NCBI GenBank assembly: GCA_001592805.2
Contig: CP051140.1
Coordinates: 3,907,501-3,971,500 of the forward strand
Length of the DNA stretch: 64,000 bases
Source of the DNA: Peltaster fructicola
Lineage: Eukaryota > Ascomycota > Dothideomycetes
Direction: 5' to 3'
Below are positions 57,522 to 64,000 of the stretch, piece by piece (the stretch's first letter is position 1; each line of letters opens with the position of its first letter). A program made the position numbers and the translations under genes. The notes under the pieces were generated by a model that was not told the origin of the DNA, did no database searches, and saw nothing but the letters and a program-made list of their open reading frames with translations.

Positions 57522-58316
57522 TCACTCTGCATCGACCTTAGCAGCAGTATCGGCGACTTCTGCTGCAGTATCCGCCATCTTCTCGCTCTCGACTGCATCA
57601 CCCTCGGCCTCGACAGCACGCTCTTCGGCCTTTTCAATGCCTTTATCGTCCGGTACTCCTCCCATGTCTGCGACAAGCTTCTTGACAACCTCCACGGTAG
57701 CTGCAGGACCTCCTGGCTCGGCTGCAAGGACTTTGCCATCCTTGTTGACCACGAAGACGCCTCGTTGAGTGCCGCTCGGAGACTTCTTCAAGCCGATGGC
57801 CTGGATCAGCGTTGCCTTCGGATCACAAAGTAGCAGGTATGGGAGGGTTTGCTTCGTCTTGAACGTGGTGTTGGCCTTTGGGCTATCGGTGCTGAGACCG
57901 TAGATCGCGAGGCCAGTCGCAGTCAATGGCTCATAAGCGTCACGGAACAGACATGCTTGTGTGGTGCCTGTAGCTTGTCAGTTTCGAACTCTACTCTTGC
58001 CGGACAACTCACAGCCTGGAGTGCTGGCCTTGGGATACGTGAAGAGCACCACACCAGCCTTGCTGTCAGCCACAAGCTTTGCAAGCGTGACCTTGGTGCC
58101 TTCGTTGTCCTCGACCTCACCGCCAAAGCCATCGAGTGTGATAGTGTCGCCCTGAGCCGGCGCTTTCGCCTTGCTCTCGACAGTGACCTTTTCAATCACC
58201 TCCTTCCCAGCGGCTGCAGCTTTCGCAGCAATGCCATTTTCCTTCTTGCCAGCGGCTTGCTTCTTTGCTGGAGGAGCTGGCGCAGCAGGCGCAGGACGTT
58301 TTCGAAGCTCGACCAT
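57522..58316 (-). CDS. DOT5: Nuclear thiol peroxidase of the PrxQ/Dot5 group
   Basis: Exons 58013-58316 and 57522-57967 (45-nt intron) give 249 aa. The protein reduces peroxides with a peroxidatic Cys. The motif is KASTPGCTTQACLFRDAYEP; the intron splits the first Cys codon, and the CxxxxC spacing is that of the bacterioferritin-comigratory/PrxQ group. The N-terminal 60 residues are Lys/Ala/Pro-rich (RKRPAPAAPAPPAKKQAAGK), a likely nuclear-localisation stretch as in Dot5. The C-terminal 35 residues are an extra Ala/Glu/Asp-rich helix (KMADTAAEVADTAAKVDAE) not usual in yeast Dot5. The start was set at MVELRKRP because the upstream frame is not conserved in type. Confidence 0.9.
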
Positions 58317-58787
58317 CGTCGCTGTGTCACGAGGAGCTTGAAGAGGGCGGGTTCTGAATGAATGCGCTGGTAGCTCTATGATGGAGATGGATCGGAGAAG
58401 CGGTTGTGAAAGCACAAAGGGGATTCCATGGCGAAACCAACAACAACCTTGTCAAAGCTTACTTGCAGCCCAGCTCTGCCCTGCTGCTTCTGAGCCATTT
58501 GCGTGGAGTTGCAGGCGCATGGAACCAATGGATGCTACCGTGCTCGCATCGTTTGACGTTGGTGCCGCGGCGCGCCGAGCCCGAGAGGTGAACCAAGCGA
58601 GACAGCTGATGAGATGTAGATGTCGGTGGGCGTGCCATGTGCCCGTACACATGACGATGAGGACTTAACAGCGTATGCGTCACATTAGCATCTCGTATTC
58701 ATTCGAATTGATTCAACGATGAAATTTAGTATCATATACAACGCTCCTGAACTCCTCGCTATACCAATGACAATCCCTAGTCTAAGC
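58317..58787. other. Intergenic, upstream of the peroxiredoxin
   Basis: 471 bases between the peroxiredoxin start and the PLC-like gene stop (same strand). Overlapping plus frames at 58378-58668 carry no domain. The region should hold the peroxiredoxin promoter. Confidence 0.45.
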
Positions 58788-60268
58788 TCAAGACAACAAA
58801 CACGCGGCAAAGGTCACTGCTCCAACAAGTGCGAGCATGCTTGCCTTGAGGGTTGGCGCAGGTGATGCCACGGTACCACAACATGTTCCAGTATAGGTGA
58901 CACCGTTGAGCTGTGCAGCCACTTCGAAGACACTTCCAGGTCCAGGCAGACCATAGTTGTAGTAGTCCACCAACAGCCAGGTCGGTGGTCTACCCCATTG
59001 AGCTGAGCAGTTCTGTCCCATAGCACCCAGCTGGCCATACTGATCATACTCGCCGTTGGTCTGATTGATATACGCTGTGTTCGGAATCAAAATGGACGAG
59101 TCGTCGCTACTGCCCAGGATTGCGCCGAGCGAAATGGCGACGTTGAGATTATGGTTCGCCAGGTACATATACTCATCTCTAGCGACGGTCTGATTGAGGC
59201 TCGGAGGACGCTGTTGCGTGCATGGGAAGGACTGGTTCGTCGGGCTGAATGGTGTCTCCCACATGTGTGTGAATTCGTCCAGGATGTATGGCACCGCAGT
59301 TTGGTTGGCATTGTAGTCCATGAACATGACAACCCGCTTGCCAGAGAGGATCATCTGACCCAGGGTGGGCCATTGGTCTCGATGTTGCGGAACGTACTCC
59401 GGTTCGTAGAGATATTGTCGAATGCCGGAGTTCTCGATCGAGGCAGTGTAGTCTTCGACACTGCGAAAATCCGAGTTGACGATCAGCCAGGTGACGACAT
59501 CGAATGGGTTGTTTTCGAGCCATGTGACGAGTGTCTCAAGAGAGGATTGCCAAGTGCCGGCGTTGAGTAGACTGCACGATGTATGGCAGTTCTGGATGGT
59601 GTTGTTGTACCAATGAGTCTCTCCTTGCACTGTTTGCACCGTTAGCTACAAAGCCTTTCAGCCTGGTGAAAGCACTCACGCATGCGGATGCCATCGTCCA
59701 GCTGTTGTTCGATGGTCAACACTTGATTGCTAGCAGCATTGTTCTTCACAGCAAAGGCAGAGTTGTGAGCACAAACTTGCGTGATGTTGCTGTACTGGCG
59801 ATTACAGAACTCTGGGTAGTTGTTGCATGGCAAGGTGTTACTTGGTCTAGCCGAAGAAGAGGTGGCACTGGCAGTATCATTGGCGCTAGACTGTGTGCCT
59901 CCAACCAAGTTTGTCACAGCTAAAGTGGTGGATGTGGTGGTGCTTCTCGTATTGGAAGAAGACGACGTCGATATCGATGCATTCGAGGCGGCTGAACTTG
60001 ACGAGGTTGATGCTACTGTTCGCTGGTTGCTGTAGCTCAGGTACGTGTACTGGCTGCCGGTGAAAGCTGTTTCAGGTACGGAACCGGTGATGTACGAGAT
60101 GTTCTGCGTGTACGAAAACGCTGCATTGACGCTGGTTGTCGACGAAGCAGTGGTCTGTGTTGCATTCGAAGACGTTCCTGTTGATGTAGAAGAGCTCTGT
60201 GCCTGCGCTTCAATGATCGCCGCGGCTAGCAGCCATGCTGTACGTGCGAACATCGTATGGCCTTTCAC
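58788..60268 (-). CDS. Secreted, GPI-type PLC-like phosphodiesterase
   Basis: Exons 59680-60268 and 58788-59629 (50-nt intron) give 476 aa. A signal peptide is followed by a Ser/Thr-rich stalk of about 100 residues (STSSSSAASNASISTSSSSN), probably O-mannosylated. The catalytic TIM barrel of the PI-PLC X-like class starts CNNYPEFCNRQYSNITQVCA, then AHNSAFAVKNNAASNQVLTI, QQLDDGIRMLQGETHW and NAGTWQSSLETLVTWLENNP. These keep the first catalytic His (AHNS) and the Asp/Gly DDGIRM motif. The end is a hydrophobic tail (SMLALVGAVTFAACLLS) expected of a GPI signal. Similar fungal proteins lack a proven substrate. The Met at 60253 gives a neater signal peptide and is an alternative start. Confidence 0.9.
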
Positions 60269-61083
60269 CTGTCGACGAACTGCTGTCGAGCGTGCAGCAG
60301 AGGTGCGTACTTGGAGATGGCAGTAATAGTGATTCGTCTTGCTTCGAGGAGAAAGATATCCTTACCCACTACTCAATCGCCAAGAACAGAGATCAATAGA
60401 TCGCGCATAGGCACTACATTCTGTCATTGAAGCTATGCTGTCTTCGAACAGTTTTTTTCTTTGCTTGAGGATTCATGACGTCGAGCCATGCGATTCCTAG
60501 CGCCGCATCCGACCGCGTCATGGCCCCCTAGACATCTGGACGCGTCCCGCGGAGAGGAGGCTGGGCACTCTCGTGTCGTCGTAATCGTTGCCACTGTGCA
60601 GTGTATGTGCTAGAGAACATGTGCAGCATTCGTAGCTATGGAGATGAACAGCAGCTGGAAGTCGTTGCTGCTCTCTTTGCTACCCCAAAGTGATGAATTG
60701 TCATTGAGATGAATCAAGCCAAGCCAAGCGAGCAGAAGAGAGTTAGCGATCCTAGCTCTGCCGCCCGCGGTTGTATGGTAGAAGCTCGCAGTGATCCACC
60801 TAGAATGACGTCCGACTCACATGAAAATAGGAACAGTGGTTCCTTTCGATGTGATGCGCAGATCGAAGGCGAGAAAAAAGCTGACGACCACGCTGCGGCT
60901 CACTTGATGTCGTCTGCTTGTGGACGTGGACATCGATAACTTGCAACATAATCTTACTTGGCCATTGACTGCCAATCGCTGGAGTACTTGAAGCAGCTCG
61001 GCAGCTCGTCGTTGTCCGTCCAGACTATCACATCAATTCAAGATCAGTAGCTACACTCAGCATCGTTCAGCATCTCCAGCGAC
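60269..61083. other. Divergent promoter region PLC-like / SUR7-like
   Basis: 815 bases between two divergent cell-surface genes. No frame with a domain; the plus frame at 60709-60939 is low-information. A short T-rich tract lies near 60452. Confidence 0.5.
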
Positions 61084-62042
61084 ATGTTTGGAAGAAAGAA
61101 GATGGCAACCGGGGAGAAAGACCTTGTCCTCGACTCCAGAGCATCACCTGCTCAGGTTCGAAGAGCTACAAGAACCAGGATGAGCTGGGCTCTGATCACT
61201 TCCTTCTTGCTGCTCATATCAGTCATTTTCCTCATCCTGGTCGAGATAGGCGACATCAGTGCAAGTCGATCAGCGTTGACGAACATCTACTTCATCAAGA
61301 TCGACCTGACGAATATCGTGCCAATCGCCGTGCCAAACGCAGAGCTCATCAACAGCATCGCCCGAACTCTAGGCCTCCACGACTTCTACACCGTCGGTCT
61401 GTGGAACTTTTGCGAAGGCTACAACAGCGACGGCGTCACGGGCTGCTCTACTCCACAGGCGCTGTACTGGTTCAATCCAGTCGAGATCATTGGGAACGAG
61501 TTGTTAGCTGGAGCAGAGAGTATGTTGATTTCTATGCCCATTGATAATCCTGCTGATTATTCGCAGTCTCCCTCCCACAAGAGCTTGTCGACATCCTTGG
61601 TCTGATCCACACAGTATCGAACTGGATGTTCGGTCTTTTCCTCACCAGCGCATGCCTCAGCTTCGTCATGATCTTCATCGTGCCATTGAGCGTCTTCTCA
61701 CGATGGGCAACCTTCCCAATCGCAGTCCTCACGTTCCTCACAGCACTCTTCGTCACTGTAGCCGCAGTCATCGCAACGGTGCTCTTCGTCATCATGTCGA
61801 ACGTCTTCAACAACGCAACGCAGCTAAACATTGGAGCTGAGATTGGCAAGGAGATGTTCGCCTTTATGTGGATCGCTGCTGCGACTGCGATCTTCGCGTG
61901 GCTGATCCAGATGGGTCAGCTTTGCTGCTGTGCATCAAGGAGAGATGTCAGAACGGGTAGGAAGCAGGGTGCCTTGAGCAAGGTGGAGATTGCTCGTGAG
62001 AAGCCACGACGCAGACCTTGGTTCGGTCGTCGCCGTGCATAG
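61084..62042 (+). CDS. SUR7/PalI family plasma-membrane protein
   Basis: Exons 61084-61519 and 61567-62042 (47-nt intron) give 303 aa. Four membrane helices are visible: WALITSFLLLISVIFLILVE near the start, then LFLTSACLSFVMIFIVPLSV, FLTALFVTVAAVIATVLFVI and AFMWIAAATAIFAWLIQMGQ. The first extracellular loop contains VGLWNFCEGYNSDGVTGCS, the W..C..C claudin-like signature of the SUR7/PalI family. The cytosolic ends are basic (ARREKPRRRPWFGRRRA-like tail). Members organise eisosome membrane domains or act in alkaline-pH sensing; which role applies here is not visible. Confidence 0.92.
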
Positions 62043-62318
62043 ACTGTTGGATTACTGTTAGCGAAGCCTGATAGCGTTACCTGTACTCATTGCTACCTAC
62101 AACCTCGATGTGCTCATAGGACCACGCCTATCAATCTGATGCTGGACATCAATGTCCAGACCATATAGACTGCGTGAGACTGTCTTATCAAGTTTGTGAG
62201 TGGTTCGAATCATTGAGAAACGATTGATCGCATGGATGTTCGCCATTCCATTTTTGTTGACTTGGTCATTAGCAAAGCGTCCACTGCCATCACAGGAACA
62301 TAATGCCGTCAGACCTGC

Positions 62319-63181
62319 TCACTTCTTGCTTCGAGTACTGCGACGAGGAGCACTTGTCTCGTCTGCCACGTCGTCATCCTTGCGAGCTCTCTTCCTTGAT
62401 GTCTTGCTCGCAGGATCTGGCGCCGTCGTATCTTCACCTGTGTCAGATGCTGTTATCGCTGTGGCCTGAGTAGCTTGCTTGCTGCTCTCAGGAGGAGTCG
62501 ATGCTGTTGCGAGCTGCACAGAGAGATCGACTTCCGTCTTGCCCAGAACGTATGCAACCTTTTCACAATCAACAGCACTCACAGACTGCCCATCTGTGCT
62601 AAAACGGCTTCGTAGCTCGTCTACTGCTTTTGTAAGTTCAGCATACTCCTTGTTGTTGTACTTGATGCCACGATCCCAGCCAGATCCAGGTTTGTCCTCC
62701 CATGAACACCATCGGAAGAGCTCGTCTGAGAAGAACGGTACATCATCAATCTTGCGTACAGAGAGCAGCAGAGATGCAGTCGCTGGTCCAACGCCTCGCA
62801 GTGTGCATAAGTGCTTTAGTGCTTTGCCTGTATCGCCATCGTCAAAGGCGGTCTTGGTCACGGCCTCGACTCGCTCTTCGTCGTTCTCCTGGGCTAGCTT
62901 TTTCAGACTTGGTCGAAACTTGCCATGGGAGCTGCTTCATCAGTCCCTGTTGACCATGTTCGTAGGTATGCTCACACTTTCCACTCAACGAGAGTTACAA
63001 GCTCTTGCTTGGTTAAGTGTGCCTCTTCGACTTGTGCAAGCTTCGCTAAATTGGCCGGTATGCTGACGTACCGCTGCTCGTCTAGGTCAGTAAGCTTGTC
63101 GGGCCTCACAGAAGGATAGCGTTCAAGGACGGCTCGGAAGTCGTTGTAGCCGATGGACTGAACGTCCAACTCGGCAGTCAT
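62319..63181 (-). CDS. HhH-motif protein of unknown function
   Basis: Exons 62976-63181 and 62319-62934 (41-nt intron) give 273 aa. The N-terminus (YNDFRAVLERYPSVRPDKLT, AHLTKQELVTLVEWKVSSHG) is helical, and the second exon has LKHLCTLRGVGPATASLLLS, a helix-hairpin-helix of the kind found in DNA glycosylases and related repair proteins, followed by VPFFSDELFRWCSWEDKPGS. The catalytic Lys or Asp of HhH-GPD glycosylases is not evident, and there is no Fe-S cysteine set. The last 75 residues are Ser/Thr/Asp-rich and end in a basic KKxRK-type tail (KTSRKRARKDDD, RRSTRSKK), a probable nuclear signal. It looks like a conserved fungal protein of unknown role; DNA binding is inference. Confidence 0.75.
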
Positions 63182-63412
63182 CGTTGTAGTTCCGTGGTGA
63201 GTGTCTGCTCCAAATGGAAGGCAGCAGACGTGCAGAAATTCGGCTCGTTGGACCTCCGGCTACCGATCAGCAAAACATCCTACATTGATGCGAAACCGAC
63301 ACTGTCAGTCATTGACGTCTGAGAGCCGATATATAGTGTTAGCCACCATGTTCTCGGTCTACAGATCAACGCACGAACTACAGACCCGATTCTCAGCAGC
63401 TCTTACGCCAGC

Positions 63413-64000
63413 ATGTCCCTACGCATTGGAATAATTGGTGGTGGAATAGCAGGCCTGAGCGCAGCAATCTCACTTCGACAACATGGCCATGACATTCACG
63501 TATGTGACATACTACGAGGCAACCCTCTGGTGACAGACATTGAGGCCAACAGGTCTTCGAACGCTCATCATTTGACAATGAAGTTGGAGCCGCTATAAGC
63601 CTCGCTCCCAACGCAAGTCGGATACTTCGAGGCTGGGGAATGGAGCTCGATGAGCTGGAGCCATCTCTATGCGAGAGGTTGAGCGTCTCGTCTCATCAGG
63701 AGGAGCATAACTTTGGGGTATGTCCAGTCTGTGAGGTAGAGACAGCCTCGTGCTTACCAGGAAAGACGACGAAGGATATGCAGAAGAGACTCGACATTCA
63801 CGATCCCTGGTTGCTGGTCCATCGAGTTGATCTTCACCGATATCTTAGGAAATACTCGCAGCGAGATGATATGACGCCCAAGCCGACATTGCATCTTAAA
63901 TCTCATGTCGAATCTGCTGCAAGTCTCGTCCTTGAGAGCATATATTCCTGGCACTAATGATCCAGGACGGCGATACAGGCTTGATTACTCTGAAGGACGG
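63413..64000 (+). CDS. FAD-dependent monooxygenase, 5' part (runs off window)
   Basis: A salicylate-hydroxylase-like class A flavoprotein, cut by the window edge. Exon 63413-63499 encodes MSLRIGIIGGGIAGLSAAIS, the dinucleotide-binding GxGxxG, and splices by a 53-nt GT-AG intron (63500-63552) to VFERSSFDNEVGAAISLAPN, the expected second strand Glu. Further on HDPWLLVHRVDLHRYL matches the RVDLH motif of the family. The coding frame at 63718-63760 contains a gtatgt...ccag stretch that would shift frame if spliced, so it is treated as exon. A GC-AG intron at 63919-63965 joins KSHVESA to DGDTGLITLKDG, which continues past 64000. The substrate cannot be inferred. Confidence 0.82.

Noticed and set aside
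1-64000. tRNA, rRNA, CRISPR, LTR or other mobile elements
   Set aside because: I saw no B-box-like GGTTCRANTCC, no spaced direct repeats and no reverse transcriptase, integrase or intact transposase motif. By-eye reading could miss small RNAs.

Overview
The window is nuclear DNA of a filamentous ascomycete. The evidence is compact genes with one to five short introns (mostly 41-60 nt, GT-AG, with CTNA-like branch sites), gene spacing of a few hundred bases, and families such as POB3, the RAM protein SOG2, UPF0662/DUF2408, SUR7/PalI, a Zn2Cys6 regulator and a Dot5-type peroxiredoxin. Gene structure and content fit a Dothideomycete (Capnodiales/Mycosphaerellales-like); that placement is inference. 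I see no tRNA, rRNA, CRISPR array or intact transposon.

Layout. 0-8.5 kb: an OXNAD1-like reductase (+), the FACT subunit POB3 (-), the NatB catalytic subunit NAT3 (-), an RRM/RGG protein (-) and a small mitochondrial-type membrane protein (-). 8.7-14.9 kb: separase (+) and the NatC subunit NAA38/MAK31 (-). 14.9-16.9 kb: an odd stretch with a perfect hairpin and a poorly resolved spliced gene. 16.9-26.7 kb: folylpolyglutamate/dihydrofolate synthase (+), lipoate ligase (-), SOG2 (+), ribosomal protein P1 (-), UPF0662 (+) and a SET protein (-). 26.8-37.7 kb: the Yta7/Abo1-type AAA-bromodomain ATPase (-), the aspartate/glutamate carrier AGC1 (-), a small CxxC ORF and DNA primase large subunit PRI2 (-). 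37.7-46.2 kb: gene-poor, with a Zn2Cys6 transcription factor (-) and an unrecognised 'MGLPIWREP' protein (+). 46.2-64 kb: acyltransferase 3 (+), patatin-like lipase (-), mitochondrial Qri7 (+), beta-hydroxyacid dehydrogenase-like enzyme (-), cAMP phosphodiesterase PDE2 (+), Dot5-like peroxiredoxin (-), secreted PLC-like phosphodiesterase (-), SUR7/PalI protein (+), an HhH-motif protein (-) and the start of an FAD monooxygenase (+).

These are mostly single-copy housekeeping genes, not a metabolic cluster. Loose themes are chromatin and the cell cycle (POB3, Yta7, separase, PRI2, SET), N-terminal acetylation (NatB and NatC subunits in one window), mitochondrial cofactor and tRNA maintenance (lipoate ligase, Qri7, AGC1) and signalling (PDE2, SOG2). 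I did not find a clear new system. The most unusual observations are a POB3 start codon split by an intron; three conserved genes that each need a one-base frame correction (SOG2, UPF0662, the MGLP gene), which points to assembly indels or allele decay; a possible GC-AG intron in the last gene; and a poorly explained spliced gene at 15.8-16.9 kb.
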